In this document: positions 50,351-59,799 of the stretch, in pieces | Layout: every line of letters starts with the position of its first letter | Numbering within the stretch: position 1 is the first letter of the stretch | Source of the DNA: Maricaulis sp036231565 | GTDB taxonomy: Bacteria > Pseudomonadota > Alphaproteobacteria > Caulobacterales > Maricaulaceae | Direction: 5' to 3' | NCBI GenBank assembly: GCA_036231565.1 | Contig: JAZAHA010000049.1 | Coordinates: 62,001-126,000 of the forward strand | DNA: 64,000 bases | Program-made: the position numbers and the translations under genes | Notes under the pieces: model-generated | Database searches by the model: none | The model's input: the letters and a program-made list of their open reading frames with translations, nothing else | What the model was told of the DNA's origin: nothing

Positions 50351-53044
50351 ATGAGTAACGGACACACGGGACGGCGCGTCCGGCTTCTTTCCACCGCGCT
50401 GGCCGCAGCGCTGCTGGCAGCGACAGGCGCGGCCGCGCAGGAGGCGCCGGCAGCCAATGCCGAGATCCGTATCGCGGCCCAGCCGCTGGACAGCGCCATC
50501 GATGCGCTGGCCTCGCAGACCGGTCTCGTGATCGTCGCGCCGGGGCCGCTGCTCGACGGGCTGCGCTCGGCCTCCGTGTCCGGCGTCTCCGAGCCGTTCG
50601 AGGCGCTGGGCATCCTGCTGCGCGGGACCAATCTGGGCTATCGGGTCACGGCCGATGGTGCCGTCGTGATCGAACCGCTGACCGCCCAGCCCTCGCGCGA
50701 TGTCCGCGAGACCGAGGTCGAGACGATCCAGGTCACCGGCACCCGCGTCGACCCGCTCAACCAGCTGCAGACCGAGGCCACCGACTCGCTCACCGGCCTG
50801 TCGCGCTCGCTGCTGGAAACGCCGCGCTCGGCGAGCCGGGTCAGCGAGATCACGATCGACCGTTTCGGCATGGAAGATGTCGACGATCTGCTGGCCGCCG
50901 TGCCGGGCACGTTCACGGCCAGCTTCTTCGGCGTTCCGGGCAATCTGAATGTGCGCGGCACCCTGGCCGATACCTATTTCCAGGGCTTCAAGCGCATCGA
51001 GAACCGCGGCAATTTCTCCTCCAACCTCAGCGCAGCAGCCTATGTGGAAGTGCTGCGCGGCCCGTCCTCGCCGATCTATGGTCCGGGCAAGGTGGGCGGC
51101 CTGCTCAACTTCATTCCGCGCACGGCCCGCGACGGCGTCGACGGTCGCTATGTCGATGCCGTGACCGGATCGGTGACCGTCTCCGGCGGCTCGCATGACC
51201 GCCGTGTCGTGTCGGGTGAAGTGGCGATCCCGGCCGGCCAGGGCGGCTTCCACCTGTTCGGCGAGTTCGAGGATTCCGGCTCCTACTATAACTTCATCGA
51301 GCCCGAGCACACCAATATCCAGGCGACCTATGTCTCCGATCTGGGCCGCAACTGGAGCGTCGAGCTCAACGCCATGTATTTCGACGAGTCCGGCCAGATC
51401 CAGACGCCGGGCTGGAACCGGGTCACCCAGGCGCTGATCGATGATGGTACCTATATCACCGGCCGGGACACCGACCTGCAGGACATCGATGGCGACGGCT
51501 ATCTCAGCTATTCGGAGATCGATGCGGCTGTCGGCGCCAGCTGGGGCCTGTCCAACCTGCGCCAGATCAAGGAATTCGGCGGCGCCAACCGTCCCGAGTT
51601 TGCGCTGGATACCGGTGTCGGCACGACGACGCTGGACGGCAGCAATATCTTTGCCGACCCGGGCGATTACAATGACAGCGAAACCCTGACCGGCTACGCC
51701 TCGCTGGCGCACGAGGCGGACAATGGCAACCGCTTCGCCGTCGAGATCTTCCGCGATCACATCGAGAACCAGCGCTATAACAGTTTCGGCTTCGGCGCCG
51801 ATTATGAAGCAACGGCGATCGAGGTGCGCGGCAGCTACAGCTTCCACACACAAGTGGGTGAAAACCTGCGCGCCGACAGCGTCGTCGGGGCCGCCTACCG
51901 CACGCATGAAGCCCAGCAGTATGAGAGCTTCCTGTCCGGTTATATCGCCCTGGACCGCCGCGATCTCTCGCAGGGGCCGACGGCGACCGACCGGATCGCA
52001 CTGCCGCGCGATGCCAGCGGAGAGATCATCTGGGACTCGCGCCATGACATGGAGTGGGACTCGCAGGCGGTCTTCGCCGTCTCCGACATCACCCTGTTCC
52101 AGCGCCTGAGTGTCCTGGCCGGTCTGCGCTACGACCATTTCGACGTCGAGGCGATCAATACCGGCGCCACGGTTTTCGGGACGGCCAATACGCTCGTCTC
52201 GGACAGCGACGGCGCCATGACCTGGTCGCTGTCGGTGCGTTACGAGACGCCCTTCGGTCTCACGCCCTACATCACCTATGCCGAGCCGCGCGCCCTGGAA
52301 TCCACCCAGACCGGCGGTGTCAGCGTCGGGACGATCGAGTCTGGCCTCTACATCTCGCCGTCCGAACTGCGTGAGGTCGGTGTGAAGTTCTCGCTGCTGG
52401 ACGGCAATCTGTTCGGCGGGCTGGCCTATTACGAGCAGCACCGCCGCCAGGCCGACATGTTCGGCAATATCGACGGCACCACAGCGGAAGGGTTCGAGGC
52501 CGAGGTCCACTGGCTGGCAACCGACAATCTGGCCTTCATCGGCTCGGCCACCATCCAGCAGACGCGCGTCGATGCGCCCGGCGCCGGCAATGGTGAATAC
52601 CTGCAGGTGCGTCCGGACCTGTTCGGCGTCGATCCGGTGGCCGGCTATGGCGGCACTTTCGCCTTCAACAATGCCGGCTATTTCGCCGATCTCGCCGACG
52701 GCTACGAGCTGAACACCATTCCGGAAACCGTGCTCAGCCTGTTCGGGACCTACACGACCGACCCGTTTAGCTATGGCGGTCACGACATGCTCGCCGGCAT
52801 TACCGCCGGTGCGACCTATGTGTCCGAGACCGGCGGCATCATGACCGGCGATATCGAACTGCCGGCCTATACGCTGGCCCGTATGTCCGGCTTCCTGGAA
52901 GTGGGCGCGTTCACGGTCTCGGCCAATATCGATAACCTCTTCGACGAGCGCTACTTCACGCCGTCGGCCGAGGTCTACAAGGAAGTGGCCGTGATGCCGG
53001 GCCTGCCCCGCATCTTCCGCATCAATCTCAGCTACGACTTCTGA
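50351..53044 (+). CDS. FecA-like TonB-dependent transducer with STN domain
   Basis: An 897-residue outer-membrane receptor with a signal peptide (LSTALAAALLAATGAAAQ) and an N-terminal STN signalling domain (AQPLDSAIDALASQTGLVI to GTNLGYRVTADGAVVI, residues ~40-110). It continues with a TonB-box-like VETIQVTG, a plug with VSEITIDRFGMEDVDDLL, NLNVRGTLADTYFQGFKR, VEVLRGPSSPIYGPGKVGGLL (quoted in part) and a barrel ending RIFRINLSYDF. It imports a ligand and signals to the FecI/FecR pair upstream. ATG 50351 has GAGAGG upstream. A PhoD phosphatase gene follows 71 bases later, so an organophosphate-linked ligand or siderophore is possible. Confidence 0.94.
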   Translation: MSNGHTGRRVRLLSTALAAALLAATGAAAQEAPAANAEIRIAAQPLDSAIDALASQTGLVIVAPGPLLDGLRSASVSGVSEPFEALGILLRGTNLGYRVTADGAVVIEPLTAQPSRDVRETEVETIQVTGTRVDPLNQLQTEATDSLTGLSRSLLETPRSASRVSEITIDRFGMEDVDDLLAAVPGTFTASFFGVPGNLNVRGTLADTYFQGFKRIENRGNFSSNLSAAAYVEVLRGPSSPIYGPGKVGGLLNFIPRTARDGVDGRYVDAVTGSVTVSGGSHDRRVVSGEVAIPAGQGGFHLFGEFEDSGSYYNFIEPEHTNIQATYVSDLGRNWSVELNAMYFDESGQIQTPGWNRVTQALIDDGTYITGRDTDLQDIDGDGYLSYSEIDAAVGASWGLSNLRQIKEFGGANRPEFALDTGVGTTTLDGSNIFADPGDYNDSETLTGYASLAHEADNGNRFAVEIFRDHIENQRYNSFGFGADYEATAIEVRGSYSFHTQVGENLRADSVVGAAYRTHEAQQYESFLSGYIALDRRDLSQGPTATDRIALPRDASGEIIWDSRHDMEWDSQAVFAVSDITLFQRLSVLAGLRYDHFDVEAINTGATVFGTANTLVSDSDGAMTWSLSVRYETPFGLTPYITYAEPRALESTQTGGVSVGTIESGLYISPSELREVGVKFSLLDGNLFGGLAYYEQHRRQADMFGNIDGTTAEGFEAEVHWLATDNLAFIGSATIQQTRVDAPGAGNGEYLQVRPDLFGVDPVAGYGGTFAFNNAGYFADLADGYELNTIPETVLSLFGTYTTDPFSYGGHDMLAGITAGATYVSETGGIMTGDIELPAYTLARMSGFLEVGAFTVSANIDNLFDERYFTPSAEVYKEVAVMPGLPRIFRINLSYDF

Positions 53045-53115
53045 TCCGGCCGGGCCGGGCGCATCGCCGCCCGGCCCGCCTTTCCCTTTGCGCTTTACGA
53101 CTTCCGGAGACTGCC

Positions 53116-54828
53116 ATGACCGGCTCCCGTCCGACCTCTCCTGCATTCCTGTCTGCCACACGCCGCGGCGTGCTGGGTGTTCTCGGTGGCGGTTTTGCCG
53201 TCCTGGGGGGCGGCCTGCCCTCACAGGCAAGGGCCGACAGCCCGGCCCGCTTCGACTGGGGCGTGGCCAGCGGCGATCCGCGTTCCGACAGTGTCGTCCT
53301 GTGGACGCGGGCCGTGCCGGAAGACGATGTCCGTTCGCTCACTGTCGGGTTCGAACTCGCCGAGGATGAGGGCTTTGCCCGCATCGTGCGCCAGGGCGCC
53401 GCGGAAACCTCCGCCGCCCGCGACTTCACCGTGAAGCTGGACGTGCGCGGTCTGGCTGCCGGGCGCACCTATTTCTATCGTTTCCATGCCGGCGGGGCCG
53501 TCTCGCCCACCGGCCGCACGCGGACCCTGCCCGCCGGCGGGGACGCGCCGGTCCGCCTCGCGCTGGCTTCGTGTGCCAATTATGTCTCCGGCTTCTACAA
53601 TGCCTATCGCGAGATCGCCGAAGCCGGTGAGCTCGACGCCGTGATCCATGTCGGCGACTATATCTACGAGTACGGCCAGGACGGGTATGACGGGGCCACC
53701 GGGCGCGCGCTAGGCCGCCTGCTGGAGCCGCAGCACGAGATCGTCACGCTGGACGATTACCGCGCGCGCTTCGCACTCTATCGCCGCGATCCGGACCTGC
53801 AGGCTGCCCATGCTGCCGCGCCCTTCATCACCATCTGGGACGATCACGAGACGGCGAATAACAGCTGGGTCGACGGTGCCGGCAATCACGATCCGGAAAC
53901 CGAGGGCCGCTGGCTGGCTCGTCGCAATGCGGCGTTGACCGCCTATTTCGAATGGATGCCGATGCGCGACCCCGAGGCCGGCCAGGCGGCCGAGCGCCTC
54001 AACCGGGTCTATGATTTCGGTCAGGTCGGCACGGTGCTGGTGATCGAGAGCCGTCTGACCGGCCGCGACGAGCAGCTCAGCTATGATCGCGACATGCCCG
54101 TGCTCGACGGCGAACCCGATGTCGCGCGCTTCGAACGCGAGGTGCTCGCCGACCCCTCGCGCAGCATGCTGGGCGCGCCGCAGGAAGCCTGGCTGGCGGC
54201 GCAGATGCGGGCCTCGCGCGAGCGTGGTATCGCCTGGCAGATACTGGCCAACCAGACCGTGATGGCCCAGATGCGTTCGCCGGACTATATGCGCCATTTC
54301 CCGGAAGATGTGGTGACGGCGACGCTGCAGGCCGGTGGCTATGCCGCGGCCTGGCTGGAGCGTTCGCGGCTGGGCCTGCCGATCGGGCTGGACAGCTGGG
54401 ACGGCTATCCGGCCGCGCGCACCCGGCTCTATGACGCAGCCCGGGCGGCGGACGCCAATCTGGTGGTCCTGTCCGGCGACAGCCACATGTTCTGGGCCAA
54501 TGAGCTGCACCACCCGGTCGATGGCGAACGGGTGGGCGTCGAGTTCGGCACGACGGGCATCACTTCGCCCACGGGCTACAGCTATATCAATGGCGACAAG
54601 GACACGATCTACGCCATTGCCCAGCGGGCGCTGGTCGAGACCAATCGCGATATCCGTTTCAGCAATGTGCGCGATCGCGGCTTCATCCTGATCACCGCAC
54701 GCGTTGACGAGATCGAGGCGGACTATGTCGGCGTCAGCACGGTGCGCGAACGCGACTACACCGCCTCGCGCCTGCTGACCGCCCGCTCCCGCATCGGAAG
54801 CGCCGGCCTGGATCTGGACACGCCCTAG
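53116..54828 (+). CDS. phoD: PhoD-type alkaline phosphatase/phosphodiesterase, Tat-exported
   Basis: A 570-residue secreted metalloenzyme of the PhoD family, which uses Fe3+ and Ca2+ to cleave phosphodiesters and monoesters. The Tat signal is ATRRGVLGVLGGGF. An N-terminal beta domain (FDWGVASGDPRSDSVVLWTR) is followed by the catalytic domain with ALASCANY, VIHVGDYIYEYG, FITIWDDHETANNSW, WQILANQTVM, VVLSGDSHMFWANEL and EFGTTGITSPTG. Length fits. It follows the FecA-like receptor and may share its sigma-controlled transcript. The link suggests uptake of iron or of a phosphate-containing ligand released by the enzyme. Confidence 0.94.
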   Translation: MTGSRPTSPAFLSATRRGVLGVLGGGFAVLGGGLPSQARADSPARFDWGVASGDPRSDSVVLWTRAVPEDDVRSLTVGFELAEDEGFARIVRQGAAETSAARDFTVKLDVRGLAAGRTYFYRFHAGGAVSPTGRTRTLPAGGDAPVRLALASCANYVSGFYNAYREIAEAGELDAVIHVGDYIYEYGQDGYDGATGRALGRLLEPQHEIVTLDDYRARFALYRRDPDLQAAHAAAPFITIWDDHETANNSWVDGAGNHDPETEGRWLARRNAALTAYFEWMPMRDPEAGQAAERLNRVYDFGQVGTVLVIESRLTGRDEQLSYDRDMPVLDGEPDVARFEREVLADPSRSMLGAPQEAWLAAQMRASRERGIAWQILANQTVMAQMRSPDYMRHFPEDVVTATLQAGGYAAAWLERSRLGLPIGLDSWDGYPAARTRLYDAARAADANLVVLSGDSHMFWANELHHPVDGERVGVEFGTTGITSPTGYSYINGDKDTIYAIAQRALVETNRDIRFSNVRDRGFILITARVDEIEADYVGVSTVRERDYTASRLLTARSRIGSAGLDLDTP

Positions 54829-54934
54829 CCGGGGCATCCGAGTCTTGCGGAGGGATGCTGCGACCGTATATGTTGCTTGCAAAAACATACTCACTTGGGC
54901 GGCGGAGTTCCGGCGTCCGGCTGCAAGGACATGA

Positions 54935-56653
54935 ATGATGGCGTCTTCCTCCGCGCGGGCTCTCTACGAACAGCACAAGCCGCATCTTGAAGCCGGGCTG
55001 GCCGCGTGCGCCAGCCGGGCCTACTGGAGCCCTTTCGTCGAGTCGCCGAGCGGCAAGCTGCATGCCCCGGGGCGCGCCGAGGAGGGGCTGGTGCGCTTTC
55101 AGGCCCTGCTGGGCAAGCCCTATGATCTCGACCAGCCGGGCGAGACCGGGCGGATCGGTCATGAAGTGTCGCCCTATACCGGCCAGCCGCTGGGGATCGA
55201 CTATCCCGACTGTGACCCGGATGTGCTGTTTGCTTCGGCACGCCGGGCGATGAAGGCCTGGCAGGCGCTGGATGCAGAGGAACGGGCGGGCATCTGTTTC
55301 GAGATGGCCTTTGCGCTGGAGGAACAGGCCTTCGCCAATGCCCATGCCACCATGCATACGGCGGGGCAGGCCTATCTGATGGCGTTTTCCGGCAGCGGTG
55401 CCAACGCGCTCGACCGGGGCGTCGAGGCCCTGGTCTATGCCTACAAGGCGCTGCGGGATGTACCGGCCAGCGCGGGCTGGAGCAAATCCTTCGGCCGGGG
55501 TGGTGTCGTGTCGCTGGACAAGTCCTACCGCACGCGCGGCCGCGGTGTCGCGGTCGTGGTGTGCTGTGCCACCTTCCCGCTCTGGAACGCCTATCCCGCC
55601 GTGTTCGCCAATCTGATGACGGGCAATCCGGTCATCCTGAAGCCGCACCCCAATGGCATCCTGCCGGTGGCCATGGCGGTGACGCGGATGCGCGAAACGC
55701 TGGTCAAGGCCGGTCTCGATCCCGACATGGTGCTGATGGCGGCCGACGAGCGCGAGGCGCCGGTCACCATCGCCCTCCTGGAACACCCCGACTGCGCCAT
55801 CATCGACTATACCGGCAGCCAGCGTTTCGGCCTGTGGATCGAGCAGAATTGCCGCGACCGGCTGGTCTATACCGAGACGGCGGGCTGCAATGGCGTGGTG
55901 GTCGAGTCGCTCGCCGATCCTGACGGCATGATCGGCGGGCTGGCGAACGGGTTCTGCGGCTTCTCGGCCCAGATGTGTACCAGCCCGCAGAACGTCCACA
56001 TTCCCGCTAACGGTGTCGCACTGCCAGACGGGGGTTCGATGAGTTTCGAAGCCTTCGGGCAGGCGCTGGCGGACACGATCGCGACACGTACGGCGGAGCC
56101 GGCGCGAGCCGCTGCCCTGTGCGGCGCGGTCCAGGCGCAGCAATCGCTCGACATCCTGGCAGACATTCGCAGCCGCGTTCTCGCGGCCGGCGGCAAAGTG
56201 GTGCTGGAGAGCCGCGCCTATGCCCATCCCGACTTCCCGGACGCGCGCACGGCAACGCCGCTCGTCGTCGAGGTCGAGGCGTCGCAAACCGAGCTGTTCG
56301 GCGAAGAGCTGTTTGCGCCGGTCTGTTTCCTGATCCGCGAGCCGGACCGCGATGCGGCGCTGGCGCATGCCGCGGAACTGGCACGGACGCGCGGCGCCAT
56401 CTCCTCCTATCTCTATTCGTTCGATCGCGATTTCATCGAGCGCGCCCAGGATGCCTTCACGGATGCCGGTGCGTCCCTGTGGATCAATATGGATCAGCGC
56501 ATGCCGATCAACTTCGCAGCGGCCTATTCGGACTATCACGTCACCGGGCTCAACCCGGCCGGCAATGCCTGTCTGGCCGACCTCGCCTTTGTCGCCCAGC
56601 GTTTCCGGATCGTGCAGTTCCGCGAGCCGCGCCCGGCGGAGGCGGCTCAATGA
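54935..56653 (+). CDS. paaN: PaaN-like aldehyde dehydrogenase
   Basis: A 572-residue member of the aldehyde dehydrogenase superfamily, closest by wording to phenylacetic acid degradation protein PaaN. The cofactor region is VAVVVCCATFPLWNAYPA with NPVILKPHPNGILPVA; the Glu motif is VYTETAGCNGVV; the catalytic Cys is in FSAQMCTSPQNVHIP. It should oxidise an aldehyde or semialdehyde to an acid or acyl-CoA using NAD(P)+. AAGGA at 54925-54929 precedes tandem ATGs. The stop overlaps a hotdog thioesterase (ATGA). No other paa genes are present, so the pathway need not be phenylacetate. Confidence 0.87.
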   Translation: MMASSSARALYEQHKPHLEAGLAACASRAYWSPFVESPSGKLHAPGRAEEGLVRFQALLGKPYDLDQPGETGRIGHEVSPYTGQPLGIDYPDCDPDVLFASARRAMKAWQALDAEERAGICFEMAFALEEQAFANAHATMHTAGQAYLMAFSGSGANALDRGVEALVYAYKALRDVPASAGWSKSFGRGGVVSLDKSYRTRGRGVAVVVCCATFPLWNAYPAVFANLMTGNPVILKPHPNGILPVAMAVTRMRETLVKAGLDPDMVLMAADEREAPVTIALLEHPDCAIIDYTGSQRFGLWIEQNCRDRLVYTETAGCNGVVVESLADPDGMIGGLANGFCGFSAQMCTSPQNVHIPANGVALPDGGSMSFEAFGQALADTIATRTAEPARAAALCGAVQAQQSLDILADIRSRVLAAGGKVVLESRAYAHPDFPDARTATPLVVEVEASQTELFGEELFAPVCFLIREPDRDAALAHAAELARTRGAISSYLYSFDRDFIERAQDAFTDAGASLWINMDQRMPINFAAAYSDYHVTGLNPAGNACLADLAFVAQRFRIVQFREPRPAEAAQ

Positions 56654-57105
56654 GCCTCGATCTGGCCGTGCGCAACGGTCTGGACGGTGCGGAAATCCTG
56701 CGCCGCTGGATCGATGAGGGGCTGGCGCCCGGCTTTGCCGGGCTGCTGGGCTTCCAGGTGGTCGCGTTCGGCGAGGGGACGGTGCGCCTTGAATGTCCGG
56801 TGTCTGCCCGTCACGCCAACCTGATGGCGGGCGTGCATGGCGGTGTCATGGCCGGACTGGCCGACGCCGCGACCGGTTGCGCGCTCCTTTCGCTGGTCGG
56901 GCCGGACGAGCAGTTCGCGACCACCGACCTGCAGATCCGCTATCTCAGGGCGGCGCAGCTGGATGCCGGTCCGCTGACGGTCGAGGCGCGCATCGTCCAC
57001 AAGGGGCGGCGCATGGCCGTGGCCGAGTGCGAGATGACAACGGGCGAAGGCCGGGTGCATGCGCGCGCCTCGGCGAGCATGATGATCACGCCGCGGCCGC
57101 GCTGA
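56650..57105 (+). CDS. PaaI-like hotdog-fold thioesterase
   Basis: A 151-residue protein of the PaaI/YdiI hotdog thioesterase family, which hydrolyses acyl- or aryl-CoA thioesters. Visible blocks are AGLLGFQVVAFGEGTVRLECPV, NLMAGVHGGVMAGLADAATG with the HGG motif, FATTDLQIRYLRAA and EARIVHKGRRMAVAECEM (short parts quoted). The ATGA overlap with the PaaN-like gene shows a shared function. The 3' end overlaps the convergent ligase gene by 20 bases, giving a short antisense overlap. It may recycle CoA from dead-end intermediates. Confidence 0.9.
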   Translation: MSLDLAVRNGLDGAEILRRWIDEGLAPGFAGLLGFQVVAFGEGTVRLECPVSARHANLMAGVHGGVMAGLADAATGCALLSLVGPDEQFATTDLQIRYLRAAQLDAGPLTVEARIVHKGRRMAVAECEMTTGEGRVHARASASMMITPRPR

Positions 57106-58558
57106 ACCGTTCCGCGACCTCGCGCCGCACGACCTTGCCGACCGCATTGCGGGGCAGGGCGCCGGTGCGGTGCCAGGCCTTGGGCACGGCCACGGCGCCG
57201 ATGGCGGCCCGCACGGCATCGCCGAGGGCGGTATCGCTGACATGCGGGTCGGCGACGATGGCCGCCTCGATCCGCTCGCCCCAATAATCGTCGGCCACGC
57301 CAAAAACACAGACTTCGCGCACGCCGCCAAGACCGGCGAGCACGCGTTCGATCTCCACCGGATAGATGTTGAACCCGCCCGTGATGATTATCTCGCGGCT
57401 GCGGCCGCGTATGTGCAGGAAGCCCTCATCGTCCAGGAAGCCGCGATCGCCCGTGTCCAGCCAGCCTTCGTCGAGGGGGAAGGGCTCGCCGGTGAGATAG
57501 CGGGTGGCGATCAGCGGGCCGCGCGCCTGGATGGCGCCGGTCCCGTCCGGGCCGGGATCCTTGATCCGGACCTGTGTCGAGGGACAGGGCCGGCCGGCGC
57601 TTTGCAGCCGGATGCCCGGCTGCATGTCCGAGGCTGTCATGGCGGTGATGGCCATCGGTGCCTCGACCTGGCCATAGAGCGCAGCGATGCGCGGGCCGAA
57701 GGCGGATTGTGCAGCCTCGATCTGCGCCGGCGGCATGGGTGCGGCGCTGTAGATCAGCTGGCGCAGGGCCGGGAAGCGGTCCGGCCGGGCCTCGCCGCTG
57801 GCGACCAGCTTGTTGATCAGGGTGGGCGGCATGAAGGCGATACTCACCCCTTCGCGCTCCATCGTGTCCAGCACATCCGCCGTGCCGGCGGTGGACAGGA
57901 TCACCTGCCGGCCGCCGGTCGTCAGAAGGGGAAACAGGAGATGGAAGGCGCCGTGCGACAGGGGGGCGACGGCCAGATTGGTGTCGGTCGGGCCAAGTGC
58001 GAAGACGGCAACCAGATCGCTGACGACGGTGGCGATCATCTCTTGTGTCTGGGCGACGGCCTTGGGTGTGCCGGTGGTGCCGCCGGTCAGTTTAACGCTC
58101 ATCACATGGTCCGGCGCCAAAACCGGCTGGCGCCAGTTGCCGGCATCTGCCGAGAGCGCGTTGAGGCCGTCCGGCGATCCGGCCTCGAACCAGAGCGTCG
58201 AGGCATCCGTCGTCACACAGTCGGCGCAGGCCGTGTCGCAGATCAGGAGTGCCGGGTTGAGGCGCTCGCACACACCGTCATTCAGCGGCCGGGCGCTGCG
58301 CGGGTTGAGCGGCAGCCAGGTGTGGCCGGACAGGAAGGCCCCGATCAGGGCGACGAGGTGTTCGACATGGTTCTTCGCGGCGATGGCGACGATGCGGCGG
58401 GTTTCCGTTCCCAGCCGCGATTGCAGACCGGCGGCAAGCGCGCAGCCCCGGCGGGCCAGCGAGGCATAGCTCTCTGTTGCGCCCGTATCGTCGGACGCGG
58501 CGAGCGCGTCCGGTGTGTGGCGGGCCTGTTCGAGAAAGGCGAGGACGACCGGTGTCAT
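57086..58558 (-). CDS. AMP-forming acyl-CoA ligase (ANL superfamily)
   Basis: A 490-residue enzyme that activates a carboxylic acid with ATP and CoA. The core motifs are SVKLTGGTTGTPKAVAQTQ (P-loop), LYGQVEAPMAITAMT, the DTGDRGFLDDEGFLHIRGR hinge and the C-terminal catalytic Lys in LPRNAVGKVVRREV. ATG 58558 overlaps the thiolase stop (ATGA), making the three minus-strand genes one operon (61469 to 57086). It is shorter and distinct from the second ligase at 59796. The acid substrate is unknown; fatty, aromatic or steroid side-chain acids are possible. Confidence 0.92.
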   Translation of the reverse strand: MTPVVLAFLEQARHTPDALAASDDTGATESYASLARRGCALAAGLQSRLGTETRRIVAIAAKNHVEHLVALIGAFLSGHTWLPLNPRSARPLNDGVCERLNPALLICDTACADCVTTDASTLWFEAGSPDGLNALSADAGNWRQPVLAPDHVMSVKLTGGTTGTPKAVAQTQEMIATVVSDLVAVFALGPTDTNLAVAPLSHGAFHLLFPLLTTGGRQVILSTAGTADVLDTMEREGVSIAFMPPTLINKLVASGEARPDRFPALRQLIYSAAPMPPAQIEAAQSAFGPRIAALYGQVEAPMAITAMTASDMQPGIRLQSAGRPCPSTQVRIKDPGPDGTGAIQARGPLIATRYLTGEPFPLDEGWLDTGDRGFLDDEGFLHIRGRSREIIITGGFNIYPVEIERVLAGLGGVREVCVFGVADDYWGERIEAAIVADPHVSDTALGDAVRAAIGAVAVPKAWHRTGALPRNAVGKVVRREVAERFSAAAA

Positions 58559-59799
58559 GCGGCACGCTCCAGTACGGAGACGACGGTCGCGCCTTCCTCG
58601 ACATCGAGAAAGCCGCCGCCATTCTCCGCGACGGCGATGCGTGCGCCCTCGACCTGGCGCGTCCCGGCCTCGCCGCGCAATTGCGTGACGAGTTCGTGGA
58701 TCTGCGCCAGGCCGGTGGCACCGACGGGATGGCCCTTGGATACAAGCCCGCCCGAGGGATTGACGGGGGTGCGTCCGCCGAGGCGCGTATGCCCGGCCTC
58801 GGCATAGGGGCCGCCCTCGCCGATCGGGCAGAGACCGAGATTTTCCACCTGCTGGATCTCGGCATAGGACGTGGCGTCGTGAACCTCGGCGACATCGATA
58901 TCGGCCGGTGAAATCCCGGCCTGTTCGTAAGCAGCCTTCGCGGTACGCGCGCCGATATGATTGGCAAAGTCCGCCGCGTCGCGCGTGGTCGCGCTCAGGA
59001 GGGCCTGGCCGCGCAGGGTGACGGCGCGGGCGCGTGCCGCTGAAGGCAGGGCGCTGTCGGCCATCAGGACGACGGCCGCGGCACCGTCGCTGATCGGGGC
59101 GCACATGGCGCGGGTCAGCGGCCAGACTACCAGCGGATCGGCCAGCACGGCCTCGACGCTCATCGGCGTGCGGTACTGGGCGAGGGGATTGTGGGCCGAG
59201 TGGTCATGGTTCTTCGCGGCCACGGCGGCGAGCTGGGCCTGGGTCGTGCCGAAGGTCTGCATGTGCAGCCGGGCCAGCGCGGCATAGCTGTCCATGAAGA
59301 AGCTGCGGCCTGCCGTGCCTGCCCCGCGCAGGTCCTCGGGGATGAGATCGGCGGCGAGGTCCGAGACGGCGGCGTGGATGTCGTCGATCCGGTGGATGTC
59401 CGTGCCGCCCATGAAGGCCGCAGCGACCGCCTCGGGCCGGTCCGGGAAGAACATCTTCTCGGCCCCGACCACCAGCACGGTCTCGAACAGGCCGGCCCGG
59501 ATCGCGGTTGCCGCCTGCCACAGCGCTGTCGACCCGCTGGCGCAGGCATTCTCGACATTGCTGACCGGAATGCCCTCAATCCCTGCAGCACGCAGGGCGA
59601 TCTGGCCGCGGATCGTGTTCTGGCCTTCCAGCATGGGCTGGCGGGTATTGGAGAACCAGGCCGCCTCGATCCGCCCGGCATCGATACCGGCATCGGCAAG
59701 GGCTTGCGAAACGGCCTGTGCCGTCAGCGCTTTCACACTGGCGGCCGACTGTTTGCCCATGGCCGTCATAGCGGTGCCGGCAATGCAGATCCGGGTCAT
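58555..59799 (-). CDS. Thiolase-family (SCP-x/lipid-transfer type) acyl-CoA enzyme
   Basis: A 414-residue thiolase-superfamily enzyme. The nucleophile Cys is in SNVENACASGSTALW, with later motifs CAPISDGAAAVVLM, VAEVHDATSYAEIQ in place of the classical NEAFA, and NPSGGLVSKGHPVGATG. The HDATSYAEI and GHPVGATG wording is typical of the SCP-x/lipid-transfer thiolase group, which cleaves branched or steroid 3-ketoacyl-CoAs or acts as an aldolase partner. ATG 59799 overlaps the stop of the upstream ligase gene (ATGA). It should catalyse the thiolytic step following acid activation by the flanking ligases. Confidence 0.9.
   Translation of the reverse strand: MTRICIAGTAMTAMGKQSAASVKALTAQAVSQALADAGIDAGRIEAAWFSNTRQPMLEGQNTIRGQIALRAAGIEGIPVSNVENACASGSTALWQAATAIRAGLFETVLVVGAEKMFFPDRPEAVAAAFMGGTDIHRIDDIHAAVSDLAADLIPEDLRGAGTAGRSFFMDSYAALARLHMQTFGTTQAQLAAVAAKNHDHSAHNPLAQYRTPMSVEAVLADPLVVWPLTRAMCAPISDGAAAVVLMADSALPSAARARAVTLRGQALLSATTRDAADFANHIGARTAKAAYEQAGISPADIDVAEVHDATSYAEIQQVENLGLCPIGEGGPYAEAGHTRLGGRTPVNPSGGLVSKGHPVGATGLAQIHELVTQLRGEAGTRQVEGARIAVAENGGGFLDVEEGATVVSVLERAA

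Noticed and set aside
49067..53230. A 1387-codon open frame on the minus strand opposite fecI/fecR and the TonB receptor
   Set aside because: It lies antisense to three well-supported genes, shows no family motif and has low-complexity Arg/Gly/Ala/Asp composition, as expected from GC-rich codon bias.
58559..59104. 182-codon upstream extension of the first acyl-CoA ligase
   Set aside because: It overlaps the thiolase in another frame; ATG 58558 couples to the thiolase stop and gives the normal ligase N-terminus.
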